From an uncultured Rubrobacteraceae bacterium (lineage in GTDB: Bacteria; Actinomycetota; Rubrobacteria; Rubrobacterales; Rubrobacteraceae): 60,143 nucleotides of DNA. The stretch spans positions 1 through 60,143 of the forward strand of contig CADCVF010000080.1 in the NCBI GenBank assembly GCA_902806095.1, in the 5' to 3' direction. Positions 1 to 11,729 of this stretch are shown piece after piece; within the stretch, counting starts at the first letter, position 1; each line of letters begins with the position of its first letter. The notes under the pieces are model-generated. The model was given only the letters and a program-made list of their open reading frames with translations. It was not told the origin of the DNA and ran no database searches. The translations under genes were made by a program, and so were the position numbers.

Positions 1-119
1 AAACGGTAATGAATGTGGAGTTGATCTCACCTATCGCAATGGATGAGGGTTTGAACTTTGCCATACGAGAGGGTGGAAGGACAGTAGGAGCAGGCGTCGT
101 CACAGAGATCGTGGAGTAA
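1..119 (+). CDS. tuf: Elongation factor Tu, C-terminal end (first tuf copy, 5' truncated by window)
   Basis: This is the last 38 codons of an EF-Tu gene, ending VVTEIVE-TAA. EF-Tu is the GTPase that delivers aminoacyl-tRNA to the ribosome, and the visible part is the end of beta-barrel domain 3. From base 3 to 118 the DNA is identical to the 3' end of the complete tuf gene at 14366-15568. The stop codons differ (TAA here, TAG there), and base 2 differs (a against c), which changes the last partial codon from Asn to something else. Such near-identity usually reflects gene conversion between duplicated tuf genes. The first two bases could also be a contig-edge artefact, because duplicated tuf genes often break assemblies. 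Confidence 0.95.
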   Translation, partial: TVMNVELISPIAMDEGLNFAIREGGRTVGAGVVTEIVE

Positions 120-120
120 A

Positions 121-158
121 GCACCTTTGGTGCCCGGGGGTGGCGAAGACGCCGCCCC
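121..158 (+). terminator. Paired GC hairpins after tuf (weak terminator or processing site)
   Basis: Two hairpins follow the tuf stop codon. The first is GCACC-TTT-GGTGC (121-133). The second is GGGGTGGCG-AAGA-CGCCGCCCC (137-158), a 9-bp stem with one G-U pair. There is no U-tract, so complete termination is doubtful. They may process or partly attenuate read-through into rpmG, tRNA-Trp and secE. Confidence 0.4.
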
Positions 159-177
159 TGTGATTTGGAGGTAAGTT

Positions 178-327
178 GTGCGACAATTGGTAACGCTGGC
201 TTGCGACGAGTGCAAGCGCCGGAACTACCACAGCAGGAAGAACCGGCGGAACACTCCGGATCGCATCCAGCTACAGAAGTATTGCCCGTGGTGCCGCCAT
301 CATACGGCGCACCGGGAGACCCGGTAA
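178..327 (+). CDS. rpmG: 50S ribosomal protein L33
   Basis: This 49-residue protein is a small zinc-ribbon component of the large ribosomal subunit. It carries CxxC pairs at CDEC (residues 9-12) and CPWC (36-39), so it is the zinc-binding (C+) form. The GTG start lies 5 bases after a strong GGAGGT Shine-Dalgarno sequence (167-172). It sits between tuf and tRNA-Trp/secE, the usual place for rpmG in Gram-positive and actinobacterial genomes. Confidence 0.95.
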   Translation: MRQLVTLACDECKRRNYHSRKNRRNTPDRIQLQKYCPWCRHHTAHRETR

Positions 328-341
328 GAATCGGCAGACAG

Positions 342-414
342 AGGGCAGTAGCTCAGTTGGAAGAGCAGCGGTCTCCAAAACCGCAGGTCGGGGGTTCGAG
401 TCCCTCCTGCCCTG
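342..414 (+). tRNA. trnW: tRNA-Trp (anticodon CCA)
   Basis: The cloverleaf folds fully. The acceptor stem is AGGGCAG/CTGCCCT with discriminator G414. The D-arm contains GCTCAGTTGG, the anticodon stem is GCGGT/ACCGC with loop CTCCAAA (anticodon CCA at 375-377), and the T-arm carries GGTTCGAGTCC. The CCA tail is not encoded and must be added by nucleotidyltransferase. It is embedded between rpmG and secE and is probably co-transcribed and processed out. Confidence 0.97.
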
Positions 415-444
415 CTTCGAGAGGTACGACCATGCGAGGACACA

Positions 445-702
445 ATGGGTAATAAGCGTGGGCCAGCGACGGCGAAGGGATCGAACAAGAAGCAGCCGCA
501 GAGCAAGGGGGGCGGTGTGCTGGCCGGTCCGAGGAGGTTTGCCAAGGATGTGCGGGGTGAGCTCAGGCGGGTCAGTTGGCCCGACCGTGACCAGCTGAGG
601 CAGAGCACGGCCGTGGTGCTCATCATCGTCATCGTCCTGGCTATCTACGTCGCCGCCGTTGACGTCGTGTTCCAGAGCCTGGTGCGCCTGGTCTTCTTAT
701 AG
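445..702 (+). CDS. secE: Preprotein translocase subunit SecE
   Basis: This 85-residue essential small subunit of the SecYEG channel clamps SecY in the cytoplasmic membrane. The first 30 residues are basic and low-complexity, then comes the conserved amphipathic segment FAKDVRGELRRVSWPDRDQL (about residues 32-51), then a single C-terminal transmembrane helix (about 55-78). A CGAGGA sequence precedes the ATG. It is followed 30 bp later by nusG, the standard secE-nusG-rplK order. Confidence 0.96.
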   Translation: MGNKRGPATAKGSNKKQPQSKGGGVLAGPRRFAKDVRGELRRVSWPDRDQLRQSTAVVLIIVIVLAIYVAAVDVVFQSLVRLVFL

Positions 703-732
703 TCCCCTTGTAGGTAGTAGGAGCGTTTCGTT

Positions 733-1263
733 TTGAAGAAGTGGTACGTCGTAAATACATACTCGGGGCACGAGAACAAGGTGCGCACGACGCTGGAGCG
801 CAGGATCGACTCGATGGGTCTCGACCGGAACTTCGGTGAGATCCGCATCCCGACCGAGAGCGTCATCGAGATCAAGGACGGCAAGAAGGTCCCGACGATC
901 CAGCGCCAGTTCCCCGGTTACGTCCTCGTGAACATGGACATGAACGACACGACCTGGCAGCTCGTGCGCCAGACGCCAGGAGTCACCCAGATCGTCGGCG
1001 CCGGGGATAAGCCGCTCGCGCTCAGCCGTGCCGAGGTCGAGAGACTCCTGCATCCTGGCGAGGTCGAGACGCGCGAGAAGGTCAAGACGACGGTTGACTA
1101 CCAGATCGGGGAGACGGTCAAGGTCATAGGTGGACCGCTCTCGGATTTCACGGGTTCGATCTCGGATATCAACGTGGACCAGTCGAGGTTGAAGGTTCTC
1201 GTCTCCATCTTCGGGCGTGAGACGCCGGTGGAGCTCTCCTTCAACCAGGTAGCGAAGCTCTAA
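733..1263 (+). CDS. nusG: Transcription termination/antitermination factor NusG
   Basis: This 176-residue factor binds the RNA polymerase clamp and links it to Rho or to ribosomal S10. The NGN domain begins [16 protein letters not shown], the hydrophobic core includes FPGYVLV, and a C-terminal KOW domain starts near [16 protein letters not shown] (about residue 124). The start is TTG, placed after a TAGGAG sequence; no ATG fits the conserved N terminus. The length is typical of the short bacterial form without an inserted domain. Confidence 0.96.
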   Translation: MKKWYVVNTYSGHENKVRTTLERRIDSMGLDRNFGEIRIPTESVIEIKDGKKVPTIQRQFPGYVLVNMDMNDTTWQLVRQTPGVTQIVGAGDKPLALSRAEVERLLHPGEVETREKVKTTVDYQIGETVKVIGGPLSDFTGSISDINVDQSRLKVLVSIFGRETPVELSFNQVAKL

Positions 1264-1276
1264 CGAGAGGATTCTT

Positions 1277-1714
1277 ATGGGAAGAGGACGCGGGCGCCGC
1301 GTAGCGCGCAAGCTGAAGTTGCAGATTACAGGCGGGCAGGCGAACCCGGCTCCACCGGTAGGACCTGCCCTCGGCCAGGCGCAGGTGAACATCGGAGAGT
1401 TCGTGCGGCAGTTCAATGACGCCACACGCGACCAGATGGGCCAGATCGTCCCCGTGGAGATCACTGTCTACGAGGACCGCTCTTTCACCTTCATAACCAA
1501 GACGTCTCCGGCGGCGTTCTTGCTAAAGCAAGCCGCCGGGCTCGACAAGGGCAGCGGCGAGCCCAACCGGATGAAGGTGGGTACGGTGAGCAGGGCCCAG
1601 GTCGAGGAGATAGCACGCACCAAGATGCCCGACCTCAACGCCGCTGACATCGAGGGCGCGTCGAAGATCGTTGAGGGTACGGCCAGGAGCATGGGGATTA
1701 CGGTCAATGGGTAG
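1277..1714 (+). CDS. rplK: 50S ribosomal protein L11
   Basis: This 145-residue protein forms the GTPase-associated centre with L10 and L12 and binds 23S rRNA. It carries the conserved [16 protein letters not shown] segment (about residues 27-42), site of the prolines that contact thiopeptide antibiotics. The N terminus ([17 protein letters not shown]) is slightly longer and more basic than usual. Its last 8 bases overlap the start of rplA, which suggests translational coupling. Confidence 0.96.
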   Translation: MGRGRGRRVARKLKLQITGGQANPAPPVGPALGQAQVNIGEFVRQFNDATRDQMGQIVPVEITVYEDRSFTFITKTSPAAFLLKQAAGLDKGSGEPNRMKVGTVSRAQVEEIARTKMPDLNAADIEGASKIVEGTARSMGITVNG

Positions 1715-2396
1715 AAAGCTGCTGGAACAGAAGTCGAGGATAGATCCCGAACAGCGCTACACGCCGCGCGAAGCCTTAGAGCTACTGAAGGATCTCGAAG
1801 GCGCGAAGTTCGACGAGAGCGTCGAGGCTCACGTCCACCTGAACGTGGACCCTAGACGCGCCGACCAGATGGTGCGGGGCACCCTGATGCTGCCCAACGG
1901 CACGGGCAAGACGCGCAGGGTCGCGGTCTTCGCCGAGGGCGAGAAGGCCAGGGAGGCCGAGGAGGCGGGTGCCGACGTCGTCGGCTCGGACGACCTCGCG
2001 GCCCGCATCAAGGACGAGAACTTCATGGACTTCGACGTGGCCGTCGCCACCCCCGACCAGATGAGGGCCGTGGGCCAGCTAGGTCCCGTACTCGGTCCGC
2101 GCGGGCTCATGCCCAACCCGAAGAGCGGGACCGTAACGCAGGACGTAGGCCGGGCCATCGAGGAGATCAAACGCGGCAAGATCGAGTACCGCGTCGACCG
2201 TTACGGGATCATCCACGGCGTGATCGGCAAGAAGTCCTTCGACCTCGATAGCCTGGTCGAAAACTACTACGCGCTGCGCGAGGAGCTGCAGCGGGCAAGG
2301 CCCGCTCCCGTCAAGGGCCGCTACTTCAAGTCCGTTGCGCTCTCCACGACGATGGGGCCCTCCGTGAAGGTTGACCCCGCGGTGGAGAGAGATTAG
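1707..2396 (+). CDS. rplA: 50S ribosomal protein L1
   Basis: This 229-residue protein of the L1 stalk takes part in E-site tRNA release and often represses its own operon. The start is the ATG at 1707 ([14 protein letters not shown]), overlapping the rplK stop by 8 bases; longer in-frame starts would lie well inside rplK. The domain II hallmark [18 protein letters not shown] is at about residues 129-146. It closes the secE-nusG-rplKA unit. Confidence 0.96.
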   Translation: MGRKLLEQKSRIDPEQRYTPREALELLKDLEGAKFDESVEAHVHLNVDPRRADQMVRGTLMLPNGTGKTRRVAVFAEGEKAREAEEAGADVVGSDDLAARIKDENFMDFDVAVATPDQMRAVGQLGPVLGPRGLMPNPKSGTVTQDVGRAIEEIKRGKIEYRVDRYGIIHGVIGKKSFDLDSLVENYYALREELQRARPAPVKGRYFKSVALSTTMGPSVKVDPAVERD

Positions 2397-2411
2397 TATC
2401 ACGCACGGACT

Positions 2412-2535
2412 TTAGTAACAGAGCATGCCGAAGACAGCCGGGGTCTTGAGAAGGACTTAATCATCCGGCCGAGGTTGCGGAAAGCTTTCGAGGGATCGAG
2501 CCCCGAGCGCCTCTGCGGCCTCGGGGCTTTCTAGT
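2412..2535 (+). promoter_or_regulatory. L10-type ribosomal leader with attenuator
   Basis: The 154-base gap before rplJ has the layout of the L10 leader, the 5' RNA where L10(L12)n represses rplJL. AGACAGCCGGGG (about 2433) faces CATCCGGCCGAGG (about 2463), able to form a long helix with an internal bulge. It is followed by a perfect 8-bp stem GCCCCGAG/CTCGGGGC (2500-2507 with 2520-2527) and a short T-rich run. The last hairpin looks like an intrinsic attenuator. The regulatory logic is inferred from the known family. Confidence 0.8.
2500..2531 (+). terminator. Intrinsic attenuator hairpin in the rplJ leader
   Basis: The stem GCCCCGAG/CTCGGGGC encloses a GC-rich 12-base loop and is followed by TTTCTAGTT. 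It lies 20 bases before the rplJ start, so it could stop transcription early when L10-L12 is in excess. Confidence 0.6.
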
Positions 2536-2550
2536 TGTAGAGGAGTCGGA

Positions 2551-3078
2551 GTGAACAGGGAAGAGAAAGTGCGGGTGATCGAGAGTCTCACCGCGAAGCT
2601 GCGGGTGGGCTCCGCGGTGCTCGTCGACTACCAGGGCATGGACGTCGCCAGGAGCACCGACCTGAGGCGGCGCAGCCGCGACTCAGGCGTGGACTTCGTG
2701 GTCGCGAAGAACACGCTCACCAGGCGGGCCGCAGACGAGGCGGGTGTCGAGGGGCTCGCTGAGTTCCTCGTCGGGCCGACAGCCCTGGCCTTCTCGGAGG
2801 ATCCGGTCGCCAGCGCGAAGCTGATGGCCGAGTTCGCCGACCAGGTCGAGTCTTTCGTCCTGAAGGGCGGCCTTCTCGAAGGCGGCCGCGTGCTCGACCA
2901 GGCCGACGTCGTAGCCCTGAGCAAGCTGCCCGGGCGCGAGCAGCTCCTCGCGCAGATAGTCGGCGGCATCTCATCCCCGCTCACGGGGCTGGTCACGGTG
3001 CTCAACAACACCGTCCAGGGACTGGTCGTGGCGCTGGGCCAGATCGCCGAGCAGAAACAGAACGCAGAACAGTCGTAG
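2551..3078 (+). CDS. rplJ: 50S ribosomal protein L10
   Basis: This 175-residue protein is the base of the L12 stalk. The N-terminal rRNA-binding part holds [19 protein letters not shown] and the conserved KNTL, and a helical C-terminal tail docks L12 dimers. The start is GTG preceded by AGGAG. The leader upstream and rplL immediately downstream complete the classic autoregulated pair. Confidence 0.96.
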   Translation: MNREEKVRVIESLTAKLRVGSAVLVDYQGMDVARSTDLRRRSRDSGVDFVVAKNTLTRRAADEAGVEGLAEFLVGPTALAFSEDPVASAKLMAEFADQVESFVLKGGLLEGGRVLDQADVVALSKLPGREQLLAQIVGGISSPLTGLVTVLNNTVQGLVVALGQIAEQKQNAEQS

Positions 3079-3103
3079 CCAAGTAAAGACAGGAGGAAGA
3101 GAG

Positions 3104-3484
3104 ATGGCAGTCAACAAAGAAGAGCTGATGGAGTCGATCGAGAACATGACCGTTCTCGAGCTCTCGGAGCTGGTGAAGGCCCTGGAAGAGCGCTTCGGCG
3201 TCTCCGCGACGGCGGTAGCCGCGGGTCCGGCGGTCGCTGCGGGCGATGGCGCGGCGGAGGCCGAGGAGGAGCAGACCGAGTTCGACGTCGTGCTCCAGGG
3301 CCCCGGCGAGAAGAAGATCCAGGTAATAAAGGTCGTCAGGGCCGCGACAGGCCTCGGCCTGAAAGAGGCGAAGGCCCTCGTCGACGAGGCCCCGAACCCC
3401 GTCAAGGAAGCCCAGAGCCGCGAGGACGCCGAGGCTCTCAAGACCCAGCTCGAAGACGCAGGTGCCTCTGTGGAGTTGAAGTAG
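3104..3484 (+). CDS. rplL: 50S ribosomal protein L7/L12
   Basis: This 126-residue stalk protein recruits translational GTPases. An N-terminal dimerisation domain (residues 1-35) is joined by an Ala/Gly/Glu hinge (about 36-58) to a C-terminal domain with [20 protein letters not shown], the factor-binding helix. A strong AGGAGG Shine-Dalgarno lies upstream of the ATG. The final codons and the stop form one arm of a perfect palindrome (3470-3507). Confidence 0.97.
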   Translation: MAVNKEELMESIENMTVLELSELVKALEERFGVSATAVAAGPAVAAGDGAAEAEEEQTEFDVVLQGPGEKKIQVIKVVRAATGLGLKEAKALVDEAPNPVKEAQSREDAEALKTQLEDAGASVELK

Positions 3485-3507
3485 GGCTCGCCCTACTTCA
3501 ACTCCAC
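3470..3507 (+). terminator. Perfect 17-bp palindrome spanning the rplL stop codon
   Basis: Bases 3470-3486 are exactly complementary to 3491-3507, with a 4-base CTCG loop. The left arm includes the last four and a half codons and the TAG stop of rplL. There is no T-tract after it. It could act as a 3' stabilising hairpin or a weak terminator ahead of the rpoB promoter. Confidence 0.65.
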
Positions 3508-3650
3508 GCTTGTCTGCACGCGCCCTATCGGGCGCTTGTCAGCATTTCAGCTTACACATGCCCGAGTCCTGGCTGACTTGCTGAGAGCCGCGAAGCGGCG
3601 GGCTGAAATGCTGACAAGCGGAGGCCGCAGGCCGGAGCGTGCTGACTAGC
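3508..3650 (+). repeat. Mosaic palindromic intergenic repeat, copy 1
   Basis: The core GCTTGTCAGCATTTCAGC (3534-3551) returns as its exact reverse complement at 3602-3619. Small GC hairpins are interspersed: GCGCCC-TATC-GGGCGC (3520-3535) and GCCGCGAAGCGGC (about 3588-3600), and the module GCGGAGGCCGCAGGCCGGAGCG, quoted here in two parts as GCGGAGGCCGC then AGGCCGGAGCG. Related mosaics lie at about 11.1, 34.3, 41.3, 45.5, 45.6, 58.5 and 59.2 kb. No coding potential is evident. Confidence 0.85.
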
Positions 3651-3677
3651 TCTCTTCGTGGCATGCCACGAAGAGCT
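3648..3677. repeat. Long palindrome upstream of the rpoBC promoter
   Basis: AGCTCTCTTCGTGGCA meets TGCCACGAAGAGCT with no loop; the stem is 14 bp with a 2-base bulge in the left arm. It could be a protein-binding site or a cruciform. It lies 58 bases before the -35 element, so regulation is possible but not shown. Confidence 0.5.
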
Positions 3678-3734
3678 ATGCTACACTCCTCGCGCCGGCT
3701 TCGGAGCGGCGACATAATTATCTGCGATCTTACC

Positions 3735-3763
3735 TTGACTTGCCCGTCTCGACGAGGTAAGAT
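3735..3763 (+). promoter_or_regulatory. Sigma-70-type promoter of rpoBC
   Basis: The -35 box TTGACT (3735-3740) and the -10 box TAAGAT (3758-3763) are separated by exactly 17 bases. The predicted transcription start near 3770 gives a leader of about 45 bases to the rpoB start. The spacer between rplL and rpoB thus carries its own strong promoter, in contrast to organisms where rpoBC depends on rplJL read-through. Confidence 0.8.
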
Positions 3764-3816
3764 ACTCGTTTGCGTGTTCGGCCATTCTTCAAACACCCAT
3801 GCGGAGGAGAGCTAAC

Positions 3817-7206
<3,390 letters not shown>

Positions 7207-7209
7207 AGC

Positions 7210-10200
7210 GTGCAGGGACTCGAGCGCGACATAGACATAAACAAACTGGAGAAGATCTCTATCGGCCTCGCCTCCGCCGATGAGATCAGGGAGTGGTCCA
7301 GGGGCGAGGTCACCAAGCCGGAGACCATCAACTACAGGACTCTGCGTCCTGAAAAAGACGGCCTCTTCGACGAGCGCATCTTCGGCCCGTCGAAGGACTG
7401 GGAGTGCTACTGCGGCAAGTACAAGAGAATAAGGTTCAAGGGCATCATCTGCGAGAGGTGCGGGGTCGAGGTGACCCGCGCCCGCGTACGCCGCGATAGG
7501 ATGGGCCACATCGAGCTAGCAGCCCCCGTGGCGCACGTGTGGTTTGTGAAGGGCGTGCCGAGCCGGATGGGCTATCTTCTGGACATAAGCCCGAAGGAGC
7601 TCGACCGGGTACTCTACTTCGCCAGCTCCATCGTCACGTGGGTCGACCGCGAGGAGCGGGCCAACGACATAGACGTGCTGCGGCGCCAGGTCGAGGATGA
7701 GATCGGCCAGCTCGAGCTCGACAGGGACGAGGAGATCGACCAGATCCAGGCCCTCAGGACCAAGCGCGAGAGCGTAATAAAGGGCGAGAGCTCTCCTGAT
7801 GAGCTGACCGAGGAGTACGCGGACATACCCGAGGACGACCGCAAGGCGTCCATAGCGAAGGTCCACAAGGAGGCCGAGGAGTCCATCGCTGACATAGGCC
7901 GCTCCGTGACCGAGCAGATAGGGCTCGTCAGGCGCGCCTGGGAAGAGTTCCAGACGCTCGAGCCGCGCCAGATCGTGGACGACGAGGAGCTCTTCCGCGA
8001 GATGAAGGACCGTTTCGGCGACGAGTACGGCTACGGCGTGTACTTCCGCGGCGGGATGGGCGCCGAGGCCGTAAGGGACCTCATTGCACAGGTCGACCTC
8101 GGTGATGAGGCCCAGGACCTCAGGGACACCGTGGCTTCCTCCAAGGGGCAGAAGCGCCAGAAGGCGATCAAACGCCTCAAGGTCGTCGACGCCTTCCGCG
8201 TGAGCGGCAACGGGCCCGAGTGGATGATCATGGAGGCCATCCCCGTGCTGCCGCCCGACCTGCGCCCGATGGTACAGCTCGACGGCGGGCGTTTCGCCAC
8301 GTCCGACCTGAACGACCTCTACCGCAGGGTCATAAACAGGAACAATAGGCTTCGTCGCCTGCTCGACCTCGGCGCTCCCGACGTGATCGTGAACAACGAG
8401 AAGCGGATGCTCCAGGAGGCCGTCGACGCCCTCTTCGATAACGGAAGAAGGGGCCGTGCTGTGACCGGCGCGGGGAACAGGGCTTTGAAGAGCCTTTCGG
8501 ACATGCTCAAGGGTAAGCAGGGGCGCTTCAGGCAGAACCTGCTCGGCAAGCGTGTAGATTATTCCGGCAGGTCGGTTATCGTGGTCGGTCCTGGCCTTAA
8601 GATGCACCAGTGCGGCCTGCCACGTCTGATGGCCGTCGAGCTCTTCAAGCCTTTCGTGATGAAGGTCCTCGTGGACAGGGCCCTGGCGCCTAACATCCGT
8701 AGCGCCAAGCAGATGGTGGAAAGGCTTCGTCCGGAAGTCTGGGACGTCCTCGAGGACGTCATCAAGGAGCACCCCGTGCTCTTGAACCGCGCGCCGACGC
8801 TTCACCGCCTCGGCATCCAGGCGTTCGAGCCCGTGCTCGTTGAGGGCAAGGCCATCCAGGTCCACCCGCTCGTCTGTTCCGCCTTCAACGCGGACTTCGA
8901 CGGCGACCAGATGGCGGTGCACGTGCCCCTTAGCCCCGAGGCGCAGGCCGAGGCCCGCGTCCTCATGCTCTCGACGCAGAACATACTTCTGCCGGCCAAC
9001 GGGTTCCCGATCGCCGTCCCCTCACAGGACATGGTTCTGGGGCTCTACTACATCACCTACGGCCCGGAGAACTTCGAGGAGGCTGAGGTCAAGGCCCTTA
9101 TCTCCTCCTACGACGAGGCCGAGGCTGCGTACAAGGAAGGGACGCTCAAGATCCACGACAAGGTCGTCACCCGCAGGGGCGGCGAACGGTTCGAGACGAC
9201 GCTAGGACGCGTACTCTTCAACGAGAACGTCGAGCAGACCCTCAGGGACTACCTCGGGGACGCCTACGACCCCGAGACCTATCCCTACATCAACCACACT
9301 TTGAAGAAGGGTGAGATCAAGGACCTCGTCGCAGGATACGTGGCCAATTACCCGACGGAGCTGGTCAGCCAGCTCCTCGACACCCTCAAGAGGGTCGGGT
9401 TCCACACGGCCACCAAGGCCGGCATCTCGGTCGGCAAGAACGACATCGTCGTGCCCGAGCAGAAAGAGGAGATACTCGAGCGCTACCAGGGCATAGTCGA
9501 TGAGATCGAGGACCAGTGGGACCAGGGCTTCATCTCCGACGACGAGAGGTTGGAGCGTGTGATCGGGCTGTGGACCCAGGCCAAGAACGAGGTCGAGCAG
9601 GCGATGAAGGACAACCTCTGGCGCCTGAACCCGATCTACATGATGGCCGACTCGGGCGCCCGCGGTAACTACAACAACTTCACCCAGCTCGCTGGCATGC
9701 GTGGCCTGATGACGAACACGAAGGGTGAGATCATCGAGGAGCCCGTGAAGAGCAACTTCATGGAGGGCCTCTCTGTGCTCGAGTACTTCACCTCGACCCA
9801 CGGCGCGAGGAAGGGCCAGGCCGACACGGCCCTGCGTACTGCCGACTCTGGCTACCTGACCCGTCGCCTAGTCGATGTCTCCCAGGATGTCGTCGTGAAC
9901 GACGAGGACTGCGGCTCGGACGGCTACGTCGACCTTCCGCTCTACCTGGAAGGCGGCAGGGGCGACGCTAACGACTCGGTCGCAGCCCGCTTCCTGGCCC
10001 GCGATCTGGTGAACCCCGAGACAGGTGAGGTCGTCGCCGCCGCAGGTGAGGACATCACCCCCGTCCTCCTCGCCTCCTGGCGCGAGGAGTTGCCGCGCGA
10101 GACGCTCGTCTCCGTGCGGACGCCGTCCAAGTGCGAGAGCCCGCACGGTGTCTGCCAGACGTGTTACGGCAGGGCGCTCTCGACTTACAGGCCCGTCGAC

Positions 10201-11094
10201 GTGGGCGAGGCCGTCGGCATCATCGCGGCCCAGTCTATCGGCGAGCCAGGCACCCAGCTTACGATGCGTACCTTCCACACCGGTGGTATCGCCGGCGAGG
10301 ACATCACAGCCGGCCTCCCCAGGGTCGTCGAGCTCTTCGAGGCCCGCCATCCCAAGGCCGAGGCGACTCTAGCCGAGATCGACGGTATCGTCTCCCTCGA
10401 GGAGGCCGACTCAGACAGGCACATAAAGGTCGTCATCGTCGCGCCCGATGGTGAGGAGAGCAAGTCGTACACGGTCGAGCGCCAACTCCTCAGACCCGAG
10501 TTCGTCGAGGGCGCCGAGGTCAGGGCGAACACCCCGATCACTGAGGGATCCATCTACCCGCACGCGATCCTCGAGAACGACCTCCGCTACGGCCGCGGGA
10601 GCACGACGACCGAGCGCTACCTGGTCGATGAGGTGCAGAAGGTCTATAGGGCCCAGGGCGTGGACATCCACGACAAGCACATCGAGGTCATCGTGCGCCA
10701 GATGCTCCGCAAGGTGGTCGTAGACGATCCCGGCGACACGAAGCTGCTCCCCGAGCAGGTCGCCGACCGCTTTACGGTACTCGCCGAGAACGCCCGCGTC
10801 GAGGAAGAGGAAGGCCGCCCAGCCACCTACCACACGGTATTGATGGGTATAACCAAGGCCTCGCTAGCCACCGACAGCTTTCTCTCGGCGGCCTCATTCC
10901 AAGAGACGGCCCGCGTCCTCACCGACGCTGCGATCGAGGGTAAGGTGGACGGCCTCGCAGGCCTCAAGGAGAACGTCATTATCGGCAAGCTCATCCCCGC
11001 GGCCACAGGACTGCCGCGTTACAGGCAGCTCACAGTGGCCGTCGAAGGCTACAGGACACAAGACATCGACGAGCTCGACATAGCAGCGTCTTAA
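7210..11094 (+). CDS. rpoC: DNA-directed RNA polymerase subunit beta'
   Basis: This 1294-residue catalytic subunit starts at GTG, 8 bases after GGAGGT at the end of rpoB. The N-terminal zinc finger uses Cys 66, 68, 81 and 84 (CYCGK...CERC). The Mg-binding NADFDGDQM is at about 560-568. A second zinc site is formed by C901 and the [11 protein letters not shown] cluster (975-985). The trigger loop includes [19 protein letters not shown]. The length and absence of a large insert match the actinobacterial type. Confidence 0.97.
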   Translation: MQGLERDIDINKLEKISIGLASADEIREWSRGEVTKPETINYRTLRPEKDGLFDERIFGPSKDWECYCGKYKRIRFKGIICERCGVEVTRARVRRDRMGHIELAAPVAHVWFVKGVPSRMGYLLDISPKELDRVLYFASSIVTWVDREERANDIDVLRRQVEDEIGQLELDRDEEIDQIQALRTKRESVIKGESSPDELTEEYADIPEDDRKASIAKVHKEAEESIADIGRSVTEQIGLVRRAWEEFQTLEPRQIVDDEELFREMKDRFGDEYGYGVYFRGGMGAEAVRDLIAQVDLGDEAQDLRDTVASSKGQKRQKAIKRLKVVDAFRVSGNGPEWMIMEAIPVLPPDLRPMVQLDGGRFATSDLNDLYRRVINRNNRLRRLLDLGAPDVIVNNEKRMLQEAVDALFDNGRRGRAVTGAGNRALKSLSDMLKGKQGRFRQNLLGKRVDYSGRSVIVVGPGLKMHQCGLPRLMAVELFKPFVMKVLVDRALAPNIRSAKQMVERLRPEVWDVLEDVIKEHPVLLNRAPTLHRLGIQAFEPVLVEGKAIQVHPLVCSAFNADFDGDQMAVHVPLSPEAQAEARVLMLSTQNILLPANGFPIAVPSQDMVLGLYYITYGPENFEEAEVKALISSYDEAEAAYKEGTLKIHDKVVTRRGGERFETTLGRVLFNENVEQTLRDYLGDAYDPETYPYINHTLKKGEIKDLVAGYVANYPTELVSQLLDTLKRVGFHTATKAGISVGKNDIVVPEQKEEILERYQGIVDEIEDQWDQGFISDDERLERVIGLWTQAKNEVEQAMKDNLWRLNPIYMMADSGARGNYNNFTQLAGMRGLMTNTKGEIIEEPVKSNFMEGLSVLEYFTSTHGARKGQADTALRTADSGYLTRRLVDVSQDVVVNDEDCGSDGYVDLPLYLEGGRGDANDSVAARFLARDLVNPETGEVVAAAGEDITPVLLASWREELPRETLVSVRTPSKCESPHGVCQTCYGRALSTYRPVDVGEAVGIIAAQSIGEPGTQLTMRTFHTGGIAGEDITAGLPRVVELFEARHPKAEATLAEIDGIVSLEEADSDRHIKVVIVAPDGEESKSYTVERQLLRPEFVEGAEVRANTPITEGSIYPHAILENDLRYGRGSTTTERYLVDEVQKVYRAQGVDIHDKHIEVIVRQMLRKVVVDDPGDTKLLPEQVADRFTVLAENARVEEEEGRPATYHTVLMGITKASLATDSFLSAASFQETARVLTDAAIEGKVDGLAGLKENVIIGKLIPAATGLPRYRQLTVAVEGYRTQDIDELDIAAS

Positions 11095-11100
11095 GAGCAA

Positions 11101-11204
11101 GTCAGCACGCTCAGGCCTTGCGGCCTTTGCTTGTCAGCACGGCGGCTGCGCCGCCTTGTTAGCATCTCAGCAAGCACCCGATAGGGCGCGTGCTGAGATG
11201 CTGG
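11101..11204 (+). repeat. Mosaic palindromic intergenic repeat, copy 2
   Basis: This copy begins 7 bases after the rpoC stop with GTCAGCACGC and includes hairpins AGGCC-TTGC-GGCCT and GGCGGC-TGC-GCCGCC. It also has GCTTGTCAGCA and the inverted pair AGCATCTCAGCA (11161-11172) with TGCTGAGATGCT (11191-11202). The same modules occur in copy 1 in a different order. It separates rpoC from the rpsL promoter. Confidence 0.85.
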
Positions 11205-11216
11205 CCGCACCACAGC

Positions 11217-11245
11217 TTGACATAGCGCTTCTCTGAGCATAAAAT
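11217..11245 (+). promoter_or_regulatory. Sigma-70-type promoter of the rpsL (str) operon
   Basis: A perfect TTGACA (11217-11222) is followed after 17 bases by TAAAAT (11240-11245). This is close to the ideal housekeeping promoter, as expected for a unit that may run through rpsL, rpsG, fusA, tuf and the S10 genes. Confidence 0.85.
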
Positions 11246-11251
11246 AGATCG

Positions 11252-11349
11252 CTGCGGTTACGAGCGGTTACCAATAGGGTAATCGGTCTTGGGACCGCGG
11301 CGTGACTTTGTAGTAGTCCCCTTTTCCATGTAGAGAGAGAGGCGCGGCC
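11252..11349 (+). promoter_or_regulatory. 5' leader of the rpsL operon with two hairpins
   Basis: The leader of about 100 bases between promoter and rpsL can form GGTTACC-AATAG-GGTAATC (7 bp, one G-U) and then CGGTC-TTGG-GACCG (5 bp), followed by an unstructured T-rich stretch (CCCCTTTTCC). It could be an autoregulatory site for a ribosomal protein or an early attenuator. I do not recognise a catalogued motif. Confidence 0.4.
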
Positions 11350-11718
11350 ATGCCGACGACCAACCAGCTTGTGCGCAACGAGCGGGAGAAACAGACGAAG
11401 AAGGCGGCGACGCCTGCCTTGCAGGGCTCGCCCCAGCGCCGCGGCGTGTGCACCCGCGTCTCGACCACGACGCCGAGGAAACCGAACTCGGCCCTGCGCA
11501 AGGTCGCCAGGGTCCGCCTGACGAACGGCCAGGAGGTCACGGCCTACGTTCCGGGTGAGGGGCACAACCTGCAGGAGCACTCCGTCGTGCTCGTGCGTGG
11601 CGGGCAGGTGAAGGACCTGCCAGGCGTGCGCTACAAGGTCGTGCGCGGTGCGCTCGACACCCTCGGGGTCAACAACCGCAAGCAGGGCCGTTCCAAGTAC
11701 GGGACCAAGAAGTCGTAG
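11350..11718 (+). CDS. rpsL: 30S ribosomal protein S12
   Basis: This 122-residue decoding-centre protein governs accuracy. The core [20 protein letters not shown] (residues 36-55) and [17 protein letters not shown] are intact. At position 43 the protein has Arg (TTTPRKPNS), where most bacteria have Lys; K43R is the classic streptomycin-resistance change. Position 86 is Gln in place of the usual Arg, while Lys88 is kept. It heads the str operon and is followed by rpsG after 11 bases. Confidence 0.97.
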   Translation: MPTTNQLVRNEREKQTKKAATPALQGSPQRRGVCTRVSTTTPRKPNSALRKVARVRLTNGQEVTAYVPGEGHNLQEHSVVLVRGGQVKDLPGVRYKVVRGALDTLGVNNRKQGRSKYGTKKS

Positions 11719-11729
11719 GAGGATAGGAG

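Noticed and set aside
3508-3650. CRISPR array
   Set aside because: The repeats are palindromic modules without regular spacing or unique spacers, and no cas gene is in the window.
7516-8922. Long minus-strand open frame (468 codons) opposite rpoC
   Set aside because: It lies wholly antisense to conserved rpoC, has His/Val/Arg-rich composition typical of antisense frames in high-GC DNA, and matches no family. The same applies to antisense frames over fusA (12930-14372), rpsC (18789-19940), the reductase fusion (42625-43815) and the first MFS gene (54661-55758).
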